Assembly: GCF_900108065.1 (NCBI RefSeq)
Contig: NZ_FNVQ01000001.1
Coordinates: 1,984,001 to 2,048,000, forward strand
Reading direction: 5' to 3'
DNA: 64,000 nucleotides
From: Marinobacterium lutimaris
GTDB taxonomy: Bacteria; Pseudomonadota; Gammaproteobacteria; Pseudomonadales; Balneatricaceae
Shown here: positions 45,227-54,958 of the stretch, piece by piece
Numbering within the stretch: the stretch's first letter is position 1
How the letters are laid out: each line of letters opens with the position of its first letter
Made by a program: the position numbers and the translations under genes
The notes under the pieces: model-generated
Database searches by the model: none
Told to the model about the DNA's origin: nothing
The model's input: the letters and a program-made list of their open reading frames with translations, nothing else

Positions 45227-47326
45227 TCAACCCTTCCATCTGATCACCATGACAGTCAGATCGTCTGAAGGCTCAGCGTCGCCAACAAACCGATATACGC
45301 CCTGTTTTACCCTTTCCAGCATAGAAATTGCGCTATCGTCCCTGTTCACGCCCTGTAACGCCTCCAGCAGCCGCTCCTTGCCGTAAAGCTGTTGATTTTT
45401 ATTTGCTGCTTCCGTTACACCATCCGAGAAAATGCAGAGAAACTCATCCCGGGAAAGCCTGTGCCGGTGCGTGCTGTACTCAAACTCATCAACAATAGCG
45501 ATGGGCGGCCCACTTGCTCCCTCCAGCTCCAGCGACCGACAGCGCTCCGCCACCAGTACCGGGCGCTCATGCCCTGCGTTACAGTAAAGCAGCTCACCGT
45601 TCCGCAGGTCGAGCACTCCCAAAAAAGCCGTAACAAACAGCATCTCCGGGTTGTCCCGTGCAATCTCCACATTGGCCCGGCTGAGCAGCTGCCCCAGGTC
45701 CAGATCTTCCAGCCCATCGCGCAGCAATACGCTTTTGCAGAGCGTTTTGCTGATGACCATAAAGAGACTGGCCGGTACACCTTTACCGCAGACATCGCCC
45801 AGGACAAAAAAGACACGGTGCTCATCCAGCATAAAACAGTCATAGAGATCACCGCCCACCATTTTGGCCGGCTCCATAAATGCATCGAGGTCGATTCTCG
45901 GCTCATTGGCAAACACGTCAGTGGCATTTGGCACTATGCCCATCTGGAACCGTTTCGCTGCCTCCATTTCACCCTGCACTCGCGCTGCTTCCTCGCGCTG
46001 TATCCTGAGATCCTTCTCCAGCGTATCGATCTGCCGCTCTTCACGCAGAAGTGAATCGGCCATCATCGCTATATAAAGCACGATAAACAGAACATAGGGA
46101 GACGCCACATCCAGTAACAGCAGGTATTTTGAGTAAGTCAGCAGACCTACGGCTGCGAGCAGCATTACAAGCCCTGCAACGATGGGGATATGCATCCAGG
46201 CCCTAAGTCGTGGCAGCAGGTAGAGCACCACGAGACCTAGCACCGTCATAATGCCCGCCTCGACCCACCGCGCCCAGTAGGGCCGCTGCAGCACTTTGCC
46301 ATCGAATATCGATTCGAGTACCTGTGCATGGATCTCCACACCCGGCACCCTTTCCCCCAGCGAGGTGGTGGGAAAGTCCACCAGGCCCAAACCGGTAAAC
46401 CCGATAAGAACCAAACGCCGCTCTAACTCACCAGGACTGATCGCACCCATAAGCACACGGGAGGCCGAGACAAAACGATCAGGATCATGGTGGGAATAGT
46501 GAACCCACACGGAGCCATCAGGCTCCGTAGGTATGCTCAGGTCACCGAAACCGACACTGCTTACCCCCCACTTGCCAACACTGATATCAAATAATGGCGA
46601 CCCCGCCGCCAGTCGCAATGACTCCAGCGACAGTGAGGGCAGAATATTTCCACCCACCGCGGCCACCATCGGCACTTTACGTATGACGCCTCTGTCCATA
46701 TCTGCACTCAGAATGGCATGCCCGGAAACCGCCGCCTCCAGGGCCGGCAGATTGCGAAGCGCAGAGGGAAACTGCCTGACCCAAGGCAGCGCCTCTCCGC
46801 CCTTAATTCTGACCGGCGTCATCGGCATTGCTTTGGGCGTACTGCCAGGGATACCGGCCACACCGAGCACGGTGGGATAAGCCGCCAGCGTCTGAGCCAG
46901 CAGTTCATCGTTACTGGGCAGCGCACAAACACTCTCCAGCAGACTTTCCGGCGCCGATGGCAGCAAACGCAAAGACTCACAAGGAGTGCTGCGATCAGGC
47001 TCAGGCATAATGACATCGATACCAATGGCCGCGGGGTTATACACGCCTATCTCGCCAATCAGGCGGGCCATCAGGCTTCGTGGCCAGGGCCATTGACCAA
47101 ACCGCGCCAGACTCTCTTCATCAATATCGACGATTACCACCGGCGCAGACTGCCTCTCACGCGGCATCACCAACTGGTACAGATCAAAATTGAAAGTGCG
47201 CAGAAACGACTGAAACGGCACCAGACTGGAAAGGTGAAACAGCACCAGCACCAATAATCCAGCAGGCGCTGCCCAGCCCCTTAAAAAAGGCGAGAGTGTT
47301 GACCTTGCCCTACCGAGCCGAATCAC
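45227..47326 (-). CDS. CHASE2-PP2C (RsbU/SpoIIE-type) serine phosphatase
   Basis: 699 aa, GTG start 47326 with GGAG 5 nt upstream. The N-terminal membrane segment is followed by a periplasmic CHASE2 sensor (VVIVDIDEESLARFGQWPWPR, GIDVIMPE; about 30-330), three membrane segments (about 345-420), a coiled coil and a PP2C SpoIIE domain with metal-binding aspartates (VGGDLYD, LGDVCGKG). It would dephosphorylate the STAS protein and free it to bind the RsbW-like kinase. The CHASE2 ligand is unknown. Confidence 0.92.
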   Translation of the reverse strand: MIRLGRARSTLSPFLRGWAAPAGLLVLVLFHLSSLVPFQSFLRTFNFDLYQLVMPRERQSAPVVIVDIDEESLARFGQWPWPRSLMARLIGEIGVYNPAAIGIDVIMPEPDRSTPCESLRLLPSAPESLLESVCALPSNDELLAQTLAAYPTVLGVAGIPGSTPKAMPMTPVRIKGGEALPWVRQFPSALRNLPALEAAVSGHAILSADMDRGVIRKVPMVAAVGGNILPSLSLESLRLAAGSPLFDISVGKWGVSSVGFGDLSIPTEPDGSVWVHYSHHDPDRFVSASRVLMGAISPGELERRLVLIGFTGLGLVDFPTTSLGERVPGVEIHAQVLESIFDGKVLQRPYWARWVEAGIMTVLGLVVLYLLPRLRAWMHIPIVAGLVMLLAAVGLLTYSKYLLLLDVASPYVLFIVLYIAMMADSLLREERQIDTLEKDLRIQREEAARVQGEMEAAKRFQMGIVPNATDVFANEPRIDLDAFMEPAKMVGGDLYDCFMLDEHRVFFVLGDVCGKGVPASLFMVISKTLCKSVLLRDGLEDLDLGQLLSRANVEIARDNPEMLFVTAFLGVLDLRNGELLYCNAGHERPVLVAERCRSLELEGASGPPIAIVDEFEYSTHRHRLSRDEFLCIFSDGVTEAANKNQQLYGKERLLEALQGVNRDDSAISMLERVKQGVYRFVGDAEPSDDLTVMVIRWKG

Positions 47327-47705
47327 GGAATCTCCGCCCTTCCCTGCCGCCGATGAGTCGATTATCTAAAAGAATTATCTGTCATATAAAAACGTCATTA
47401 ACTGCAAAGTCAACGTATAAAACCGAGGAGACTATTAATTTTTTATATTGCCTCACCATAGAGCAGAAGGCATTTGCAGCGCCAACAAGGTGCACCTAAT
47501 CGAAACCATATTAACTTTAGATTATAAAAAAATAATTTTTAATAATTAATATTAATCATTGCTTACATAATATTTTAACAATTACCCTTTTCAAACAACG
47601 CGTTCTAAGTAACCGTCCGCAACCAAGTACATATTTCGGTGCAATGGGCATATTAATTGCTGTCCGATCAGACAAACTCTTGCATCGAACCCTGGAGAAT
47701 CCGGT
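47327..47705. other. 379-nt AT-rich divergent intergenic region
   Basis: It lies between the CHASE2-PP2C gene (minus) and glutaminase (plus) and holds no gene. It is markedly A+T rich around 47510-47580. A small palindrome TGTCCGATCAGACA (47661-47674) lies 20 nt before the glsA ribosome binding site. It presumably contains promoters for both directions, but none can be pinned with confidence. Confidence 0.5.
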
Positions 47706-48668
47706 ATGGAAGAACGTTGGCTTCAAACACTGATCGACGGCCTCCACTCACGCTATGCCGGAGTCCACAAAGGAGAAGTGGCCAACTACATTCCCGAATT
47801 AGGCAAGGCCTCACCCGATCACTTCGGCATGGCGATCGCCACTTCAGACGGCAAGGTATTCGAGACCGGTAACAGCGATACACTGTTTACCCTGCAGTCG
47901 GTATCCAAGCCTTTCGCCTTTGGCATGGCACTCGAAGCCTTTGGCGAGGAAAAGGTAGCCAGACATGTGGGTGTAGAACCCAGCGGTGACAGTTTTAATT
48001 CCATCGAGCTGGAAAAGGTCACCAACCGCCCTTTCAATCCCATGGTCAACGCCGGCGCAATCACGGTAACCGCCCTGCTGTATCAGAAATATGGCGATCA
48101 GGCTCTGGACCGCATTCTGACGCGGCTCAGCGCTGCGGCCGGACGTAACCTGGGAATCGACGAAGAGGTCTATCACTCGGAGTCAAAAACCGGCCACCGT
48201 AACCGCGCTATCGCCTACCTGCTGCTCAATTTCGATATGGTGCCGGAAGAGGTCGAGCCCGCACTGGATCTCTATTTCAAACAGTGCTCCATTCTCGTGA
48301 ATACCCGCGACCTGGCCATTATGTCCGCCACGCTATGCAACCTGGGGAAAAACCCGGTGACTGGTGAAGAGGTGTTTGACCTGGATGCCGTGCGCAACAT
48401 GCTATCTATTATGTTTACCTGTGGCATGTACGATTATTCCGGCGAATGGGCCTACCGCGTCGGCGTACCGGCAAAAAGCGGGGTCAGTGGCGCGGTTATG
48501 GCCGTGGTCAACCGCCAACTGGGAATAGCCAGTTACTCTCCGAGGCTGGATGCAAAAGGGAACAGCTGCCGAGGAATCAATGTTTGTACTGACCTGGCCC
48601 AGGAGCTCGGCCTTCATACATTTGACTGTATGAATGCGGGTTCAAGCTATCTGAAAGCGGTGCTTTGA
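47706..48668 (+). CDS. glsA: glutaminase (glutamine to glutamate plus ammonia)
   Basis: 320 aa, ATG 47706 with GGAG upstream. Serine-dependent beta-lactamase-like glutaminase: catalytic Ser-x-x-Lys in LQSVSKPF, then NPMVNAGAI, a YHSE motif and PAKSGVSGAVMAVV. Length (about 308-320 aa) is typical of GlsA/YbaS. It is transcribed alone. Link to the neighbouring adhesion genes is not evident; local ammonia release or acid tolerance are general roles of the family. Confidence 0.94.
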   Translation: MEERWLQTLIDGLHSRYAGVHKGEVANYIPELGKASPDHFGMAIATSDGKVFETGNSDTLFTLQSVSKPFAFGMALEAFGEEKVARHVGVEPSGDSFNSIELEKVTNRPFNPMVNAGAITVTALLYQKYGDQALDRILTRLSAAAGRNLGIDEEVYHSESKTGHRNRAIAYLLLNFDMVPEEVEPALDLYFKQCSILVNTRDLAIMSATLCNLGKNPVTGEEVFDLDAVRNMLSIMFTCGMYDYSGEWAYRVGVPAKSGVSGAVMAVVNRQLGIASYSPRLDAKGNSCRGINVCTDLAQELGLHTFDCMNAGSSYLKAVL

Positions 48669-48710
48669 GTTTTATCTTCGGCTGAATTCGATCTGGATAA
48701 TTTCGACATA

Positions 48711-48728
48711 TGTCTCTTAAATTAGACA
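48711..48728. promoter_or_regulatory. inverted repeat upstream of the FecR-OmpA-TolC operon
   Basis: TGTCTCTTAAATTAGACA has TGTCT/AGACA arms and an AT-rich core. It lies about 160 nt upstream of the FecR gene and 43 nt after the glutaminase stop. It could be an operator; the cognate regulator is unknown. Confidence 0.3.
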
Positions 48729-48888
48729 CAAAAACAAAAAGCTTATTAAAGTCCCTTTTTCGCCACCTTTTTTACTTGTAGCAAACTATCGCTGAGCTAT
48801 GATTCACAGCATCCGTGCCTACTAATCATAACGAGTTATATCGCCGGCGAGCAGTAAGGAAGACCGGCGGGTAATGGAGCACCCAACA

Positions 48889-49356
48889 ATGATGTCACCT
48901 GCTAAAAAGCTGTGCCTTACGCTGGTTTTAACAACCGCGCCGCTACTCTCATTCGCTGAACCCATCGCAACCATCAAAACCCTCAGTGGTGATGTCACCC
49001 TGATCCGCGACGGCGAGACCCTCTCCGCCAAGCTGGGTGAGCGGGTTCACGAGGCTGACCGCATCATTACCGGCGATAACGGTAGCATCGGGCTACTCTT
49101 CGACGATGATACCCGTGTGGGTGCTGGTCCCCGCTCAACCCTTTCTCTGGCCGACTTTTCATACGATGCCAATAGTCAGGATGGCAACCTGGATGTCGAG
49201 GTCGATAACGGCACCCTGTCGATGATCGCCGGCAAGCTGGTCGAGAATCGCCCCGGCGCCGTTAAAGTCAGAACACCCGCTGCGATACTCGCCGTTCGTG
49301 GTACCGAATTCTCCGTCAAAGTAGCTAATTCTCTGGATAAGGATGTTGCGGAATGA
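48889..49356 (+). CDS. FecR-domain periplasmic protein
   Basis: 155 aa from ATG 48889 (GGAG 9 nt upstream); an in-frame ATG at 48874 is possible but would put an acidic stretch before the signal peptide. The signal peptide is KLCLTLVLTTAPLLSFAEP. The rest is a FecR domain (IKTLSGDVTLIRDG, GERVHEADRIITGDNGSIGLLF, VRTPAAILAVRGTEFSVKV). FecR-like folds also occur in the adhesin retention modules. The stop overlaps the OmpA-like gene by 4 nt, so the three-gene set FecR-OmpA-TolC is one operon. Confidence 0.88.
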   Translation: MMSPAKKLCLTLVLTTAPLLSFAEPIATIKTLSGDVTLIRDGETLSAKLGERVHEADRIITGDNGSIGLLFDDDTRVGAGPRSTLSLADFSYDANSQDGNLDVEVDNGTLSMIAGKLVENRPGAVKVRTPAAILAVRGTEFSVKVANSLDKDVAE

Positions 49357-50060
49357 GTCGTTCAGCCACCTTGCTGACGTCCTCTCTGCTGCTGACCACC
49401 CTGTCCGGGTGCTCTATATATAGCGGAGCGGTCAATTCACTGGGCCCGGATAAGCCCGTGTCTGATATCGCCGCTACCACCGAGGGCGAAGTTCTGCTTT
49501 CCACCACACCGCCACCTTTCTGCCCAGCTGTCGTAGAAACCTATATGGTGATGCCCGAAGACGGCCGCACCGGCATTGTCGATGTGGCTCTGGTCAGTGG
49601 CGATCAACTGGTACTTGAAGGCGACTACGCAGCAGCCGAGGTCGTTGGCGGCGTAGCCACTCCGTTCACCGGCGACGCCGATTCACTGCGGGAAACCTTC
49701 GGCGACTCTATCTCCGCCCTGCCACCGGCACCGATTTATGTACCGGTATATTTCTACTTTGACTCCGATATACTGACCGAAGAATCCATGGCAGACGCCC
49801 AGCGCCTCTATCAAGCGGTGCTGGAGCGCGCCGCTCCGGAGGTTATTGTCACAGGCCATACCGACACCTCTGGCAGCAAGGCATTCAACCAGACACTGGG
49901 ACAGCGTCGGGCAGAGGCCGTGCGCGAAGATCTGATCGAGATCGGCGTGGATCCGCAGACCATCACTACCCGCTCTCTTGGTGAAACTCAGCCAGTGATC
50001 GAGACCGGGGATGGCGTCCGCGAACCTAAGAACCGACGCGTCGAAATCAACGTTCGCTAA
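49353..50060 (+). CDS. OmpA-family outer-membrane lipoprotein
   Basis: 235 aa. Lipoprotein signal with lipobox LSGC (Cys20). The C-terminal OmpA/Pal peptidoglycan-binding domain starts at YFYFDSDIL and includes VIVTGHTDTSGS, LGQRRAEAVREDLI and NRRVEINV. It probably anchors the secretion channel or envelope to peptidoglycan. It is coupled to the FecR gene and 18 nt upstream of the TolC-type gene. Confidence 0.93.
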   Translation: MSRSATLLTSSLLLTTLSGCSIYSGAVNSLGPDKPVSDIAATTEGEVLLSTTPPPFCPAVVETYMVMPEDGRTGIVDVALVSGDQLVLEGDYAAAEVVGGVATPFTGDADSLRETFGDSISALPPAPIYVPVYFYFDSDILTEESMADAQRLYQAVLERAAPEVIVTGHTDTSGSKAFNQTLGQRRAEAVREDLIEIGVDPQTITTRSLGETQPVIETGDGVREPKNRRVEINVR

Positions 50061-50078
50061 CAGAGTTCGAGTGAATTT

Positions 50079-51413
50079 ATGAATAAGCAAAGGATGCGCC
50101 ATACACTGCTTGCCGCTGCAATTGGCGGCTCGCTGGGAATCGCTTCTCTCCCTGTTTCCGCACAGACGATCGATGAAGCGATCACCGAAACCATGGAAAC
50201 CAATCCGATGGTGCTGTTCGACGCAACCCGTCGACTCACCGACGAAGAACAGATCAAGATTGAAAAAGGCGAGTATCGCCCGAACGCCAACCTGACGCTG
50301 GGCTATGGCTATGAGTGGACCGACAACAGTACCACCGCCCCGGACGATGACGAGATGGACCGCCGCGAAGCGACCCTCAGCATCAGCCAGATGCTCTACG
50401 ACGGCTACGCCACCAAAAGTCGCGTCGATTCCGCGGAGTCCATGGCCTCCGCGTCTGCACTGACACTGCTGGCCACCTCTGAAGATACCGCGCTTAGCGT
50501 GACCCAGGTTTATCTCGATGTGCTGCGCTACCAGCAGCTGCTCACCATCACCGATGAGAACCTGGAGTCTCACCAGGAAACCTACGACAAGATCAAGCGC
50601 CGCTACGACTCAGGCCTCGGCTCCGAGTCAGACCTGCAGCAGGCCCAGGCCCGTCTGGCGCTAGCCTCTTCCAACAAGATCGTGGCTGAAGGCAACCTTT
50701 GGGAAGCCGAGATCAACTTTGAGCGTGTGGTCGGTCATCCGCCGGTAGATCTGCAGATGCCGACAGACAAATGCTGCACCGATCTGCCCTCCACTGCCGA
50801 TGACGCTGTTGCGATCGCCCTGACCGAACACCCGGCTCTGCTGGCAGCCATCGCGCAGCACGAATCGACCATGGCGCAGGTCAACGTAGCCCGTGCGGCC
50901 TTCCATCCGACGCTGTACCTGGAGATGAGCGCAAGCTCCAACCACGGCGTCGATGCGTCTGACTACCAGGAAGATGAGATACTGGCGATGCTGATGGCGC
51001 GCTACAACGCCTTTAATGGCGGAGCCGACAGCGCCCGGGTAAAACAGCTCCAACACCTGAGCCAGGCCCAGCGCGCTTCCGCCATCGCGGTACAGCGTGA
51101 GCTGAAGGCCAACGCTATCTCCTCATGGAACCGGCTCAATAATATCCATCAGCGCCTGCCTCAGCTGGAGCGTCACGTCGCCTCCTCCGGTGAAACACGC
51201 ACCGCGTACCAGCGCCAGTTCGATATCGGCCAACGCACCCTGCTCGACCTGCTGGACTCCGAAAACGAGTACTTCACTGCACGTTCAGACGCCATCAACG
51301 GCACCATGGATGAGTGGTACGGTCGCTACCGCCTGCTTGCTCACGTGGGCAAACTGCTTAAGGCGATGGAAGTCTCTCCCGATTTTGAACAGGTCACTCT
51401 GGCTGCCCAGTAA
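50079..51413 (+). CDS. TolC-family type I secretion outer-membrane protein (LapE/AggA-like)
   Basis: 444 aa with signal peptide (LLAAAIGGSLGIASLPVSA). The TolC signature repeats are visible: AITETMETNPMVLFDATRRL, ISQMLYDGYATKSRV, YLDVLRYQQLLTITDENLESH, RYDSGLGSESDLQQAQARLA, and the second half AYQRQFDIGQRTLLDLLDSENEYF. This class forms the outer-membrane tunnel for RTX adhesins such as LapA. The ABC transporter (LapB) and adaptor (LapC) are not in this window. Confidence 0.94.
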   Translation: MNKQRMRHTLLAAAIGGSLGIASLPVSAQTIDEAITETMETNPMVLFDATRRLTDEEQIKIEKGEYRPNANLTLGYGYEWTDNSTTAPDDDEMDRREATLSISQMLYDGYATKSRVDSAESMASASALTLLATSEDTALSVTQVYLDVLRYQQLLTITDENLESHQETYDKIKRRYDSGLGSESDLQQAQARLALASSNKIVAEGNLWEAEINFERVVGHPPVDLQMPTDKCCTDLPSTADDAVAIALTEHPALLAAIAQHESTMAQVNVARAAFHPTLYLEMSASSNHGVDASDYQEDEILAMLMARYNAFNGGADSARVKQLQHLSQAQRASAIAVQRELKANAISSWNRLNNIHQRLPQLERHVASSGETRTAYQRQFDIGQRTLLDLLDSENEYFTARSDAINGTMDEWYGRYRLLAHVGKLLKAMEVSPDFEQVTLAAQ

Positions 51414-51432
51414 TCGCCGCAGAGATAAAACT

Positions 51433-51456
51433 ATGCTGCCCCGAAAAGGGCAGCAT
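51433..51456 (+). terminator. hairpin after the TolC-type gene
   Basis: ATGCTGCCC and GGGCAGCAT form a perfect 9-bp stem with loop CGAAAA, 19 nt after the stop. A C-rich rather than T-rich tail follows, so termination efficiency is uncertain. Confidence 0.65.
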
Positions 51457-51646
51457 CTCCCCCTCCCCCCAGCCTACCCAGCCATGCCTTTGCTTAATGT
51501 TTGACGCAATGCAGCTACGTTAATATAGTGCGGTCAAACTGTTCGAATATTATCCGCTGACAAAGATCTACCCTGTCGTCTTTTGCGTACACCACCTTCG
51601 ATTCGTTTATCCAACCTGCAGGCATCGGCCCTTGAATCTCCACCAC

Positions 51647-54600
51647 ATGTTTTCCTCCCCTCCAGCGGGATTCCAGGCTCTTGCTGGCGTCTATTCAATA
51701 CCCCTGGTTTTACTGTCCGTCGCCGTTGCCATGCTATCGGCAACACTGGCATTGAACTGCCTGAAGAACGCGCGTAGAGACGCCAGCCGTAAAGTAAAGG
51801 TGACTCAGGTGATCGCCGGCTCCATCGCGCTTGGCGGCGGCACCTGGTCGATGCACTTCATCGGCATGCTGGCCTATGAGCTGCCGATCGACGTCGTCTA
51901 CAGTTTTAGCGGCACAGTGCTTTCTGCCCTTCCGGTGTTTTTTGCGTCTTTGCTATCTCTGTCGCTACTAACGTTAAAACGCACCGGCTCGGCCATTATT
52001 TTGAGCACCGGTACGTTGCTCGGTCTCGGTATCGGCGTGATGCATTACAGCGGCATGATGGCGATGAAGGTCGAAGCGCGCATGGTTTACGACCTGTTTG
52101 GAGTGCTTCTGTCCGTGCTGGTTGCCGCCGGCATGGCAATTTTCGCTATCTGGCTCGGTAGTCGGCAAAAGCCAATACTGCAGCGGCCGCTGCATGACGT
52201 AATCCTTCGCGGTTGCATCATGGGAAGCGCCATCGCCAGCATGCACTATGTGGGGATGGGGGCAGTCACCTTCTACACCGCTGGGCATATTATCGATGCG
52301 CCTCTGGTGACTCACCCCATATTCGCCATGCTGATCGCCATCGGCACGCTCAGCATTATCACGTCTGTAATCACCACAAATACTCTGGTTCGCTATAAAC
52401 AGCTTCGCGTCGAAAACGAGATACGCAAACACCGGCTTGAAGCGGTGCTGGAAACCGCCGTGGACGGCATCGTCACCATCGACAGTCGGGGCCTTATCGA
52501 GTCGATGAACCCGGCAGCAGAACAGATGCTTGGCTGGAAAATCGACGAGGTCGCAGGCCAGAACGTCAGCCTGCTGATGCCAGCTCCCTACAAGGAGGCG
52601 CACGACGGCTACCTCAGCAACTACCTGAAATCCAAGGATGCCAAGATCATCGGCTCCGGCCGTGAAGTGATGGCCAAGCATCGCGATGGTCACCTGATCC
52701 CTATCCGACTGGGTGTTGGCGAGGTAGAACTGGACGGTCAGCCACCTCTGTTCGTTGGCTTTATTACCGACATCAGCGAACAGCGCCGCATGCAAAGCGC
52801 CCTGCGCGAAAGCGAGCACCAGTTCCGTACCCTGCTTGGCAATATGCCGGGTGTCGCCTTCCGCTGCCTCACCGACAACCCCTGGACCATGATGTTTATC
52901 AGCGATGCCGTTGAAGAGCTTACCGGCTGGCCGCCGGAGGAGTTCATCAACGGTCGCAAACATATGGCTCAGCTGATCTGCGAAGACGATATGGAGCTTT
53001 GCGAACGTACCGTCAGCGAGGCGATCCAGAACCGCAGCAGCTACTCCGTGGAATACCGTATCCGTCACCGCGATGGCAGCCAGCGTTGGGTGCTCGACAG
53101 CGGTGATTTCGAGTTCGTCGACGACCGCGCCAAGTGGATCGACGGCGTGCTGCTCGATATCACCGAGCGCCGCAATATGGAAGACGAGCTGCGTTACTCC
53201 AAGCAGGCCGCCGAGGATGCCGCCCAGGCAAAAGCCGCCTTCCTGGCCAATATGAGCCATGAGATCCGCACGCCGATGAATGCGATCATCGGCTTCAGCG
53301 ATGTCATGCGCGAAGGCAAGCTGGAACCCGAGCAGAAACGCTATATCGACTCTATATCCAATGCCGCCCGCTCACTGCTTTACCTGCTGAACGACATCCT
53401 CGACAGCGCCAAGCTGGAGCGAGGCAAGCTGACACTGGATGTGATCGACTTCTCTCTGCATGAGCTGCTGGACAGCCTGGTATCGACCTACTGGCTGACC
53501 GCTCGCAAAAAAGGCCTCGACCTGAAACTAACCCTGGATCCGGCACTAGGAGACTATTTCCAGGGCGCACCCGACCGCATCCGCCAGGTGCTGACCAACC
53601 TGCTCGGCAATGCAATCAAATTTACCGAAGCCGGATCGGTGGAACTGAAAGCGCTCCGCAACGCCCAGGGCCGTATCGAGTTTAACGTCATCGATAGCGG
53701 CATCGGCATGTCGCAGCAGGCGGTCGAATCGATTTTCGAGCCTTTTACCCAGGCTGACGCGTCCATGAGCCGACGCTTCGGCGGTACGGGCCTTGGTACA
53801 ACGATCAGCAAACAGCTGGTCGAGCTGATGGGCGGCGAGATCAGTGTGACCAGCCAGGAAGGCCAGGGCACCGAATTCCGGGTGACACTGCCGCTAACTC
53901 CCGGTATGAAACCGGAACGTCCTGTCACCCAGGCGAGCAGCAGTGAAATAGTGTTACCCAACCTGAATATTCTTATCGCCGACGACATCTCCCAAAACCT
54001 GGAGCTGCTGGAACTCGTGCTTGGCCGCGACGGCCATAAAGTGACCCGCGCCCGGGACGGACTGGAAGCGCTGGAGAAAATCAACGCACAGAAGTTCGAC
54101 CTGGTACTGATGGACGTTCAGATGCCAAAAATGGATGGCCTGACAGCAGCCCGCAGAATCCGTGAGAAAGAAGCGGCTGAAGGCTTGCCCACACTGCCGA
54201 TTATCGCCCTCACCGCCAGCGTGCTTGAAGCCGACAAACAGGCGGCCCGGGCGGCAGGCATGAACGGCTTTGCCCAGAAGCCGGTAGAGCCGCAGAATCT
54301 GAAGACAGAGATCGCGCGTGTCATCACCGGCAAAACCAGCGTTCAGATGCCAGTCACCGCACAGACGGCCTACCGGCAGCTGATAAATCTGGAAAGAGCG
54401 CTTGAACTCTGGGGCGACGAAGCACGCTACATTGAGCAGCTGGCACTCTTCCTCGACAAAAAACATGAAAAGATTCTGCGAGAAGCGCTCTCCAATAACA
54501 ATTTCGATGAGCTCCGCCAGCTCGCCCACGCGGCCTCCGGCGTCAGCGGCAACCTGGCCATGATCCGTGTCTCGCGCCTGTTCAGGCAGCTGGAAACCTG

Positions 54601-54958
54601 TGCAGAGACACATGACCCAGGAGATTGCGAAACCCTGCTCTCTGACCTGGGTGCATTGCTTCAACGCGCAAAGTCAGAACTTGGGGAGCTCGAGGCCAAC
54701 CAGCCTGAAATCAGCACAGAAGCGACTCAGAGCGAGCGCTGCGACAGGGCTTTCAACGAAGCCCTCATTAAAGCGCAGCGGCTCTGCGAACATGGCGAAA
54801 TTGATGACGACATCATCGCCCAGATGCAGGAACACTGCCCCGACGAGCTTTGTCCAACGGTCGCTGAACTGGCACAGGCCCTGGAAGATTTCGATTTCCG
54901 CCATGCCAGCGTACTTTTAAACCAGATAGCGGGCACTTCAGAGGAGACACCTGCATGA
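51647..54958 (+). CDS. MHYT-PAS hybrid sensor histidine kinase with receiver and Hpt domains
   Basis: 1103 aa from ATG 51647 (TTG 51632 is an alternative; no clear ribosome binding site). Seven membrane segments form an MHYT sensor (WSMHFIGM, GVMHYSGMMAM, SMHYVGM; about 5-255), a family proposed to sense diatomic gases through bound copper. Two PAS domains follow (about 270-510), then HisKA with His538 (MSHEIRTPMN), HATPase, a receiver (D823 in LMDVQMPK) and a C-terminal Hpt domain (His961 in LAHAASGVSGN). The stop overlaps the HD-GYP gene by 4 nt, so the latter is the probable phosphotransfer target. Confidence 0.93.
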   Translation: MFSSPPAGFQALAGVYSIPLVLLSVAVAMLSATLALNCLKNARRDASRKVKVTQVIAGSIALGGGTWSMHFIGMLAYELPIDVVYSFSGTVLSALPVFFASLLSLSLLTLKRTGSAIILSTGTLLGLGIGVMHYSGMMAMKVEARMVYDLFGVLLSVLVAAGMAIFAIWLGSRQKPILQRPLHDVILRGCIMGSAIASMHYVGMGAVTFYTAGHIIDAPLVTHPIFAMLIAIGTLSIITSVITTNTLVRYKQLRVENEIRKHRLEAVLETAVDGIVTIDSRGLIESMNPAAEQMLGWKIDEVAGQNVSLLMPAPYKEAHDGYLSNYLKSKDAKIIGSGREVMAKHRDGHLIPIRLGVGEVELDGQPPLFVGFITDISEQRRMQSALRESEHQFRTLLGNMPGVAFRCLTDNPWTMMFISDAVEELTGWPPEEFINGRKHMAQLICEDDMELCERTVSEAIQNRSSYSVEYRIRHRDGSQRWVLDSGDFEFVDDRAKWIDGVLLDITERRNMEDELRYSKQAAEDAAQAKAAFLANMSHEIRTPMNAIIGFSDVMREGKLEPEQKRYIDSISNAARSLLYLLNDILDSAKLERGKLTLDVIDFSLHELLDSLVSTYWLTARKKGLDLKLTLDPALGDYFQGAPDRIRQVLTNLLGNAIKFTEAGSVELKALRNAQGRIEFNVIDSGIGMSQQAVESIFEPFTQADASMSRRFGGTGLGTTISKQLVELMGGEISVTSQEGQGTEFRVTLPLTPGMKPERPVTQASSSEIVLPNLNILIADDISQNLELLELVLGRDGHKVTRARDGLEALEKINAQKFDLVLMDVQMPKMDGLTAARRIREKEAAEGLPTLPIIALTASVLEADKQAARAAGMNGFAQKPVEPQNLKTEIARVITGKTSVQMPVTAQTAYRQLINLERALELWGDEARYIEQLALFLDKKHEKILREALSNNNFDELRQLAHAASGVSGNLAMIRVSRLFRQLETCAETHDPGDCETLLSDLGALLQRAKSELGELEANQPEISTEATQSERCDRAFNEALIKAQRLCEHGEIDDDIIAQMQEHCPDELCPTVAELAQALEDFDFRHASVLLNQIAGTSEETPA

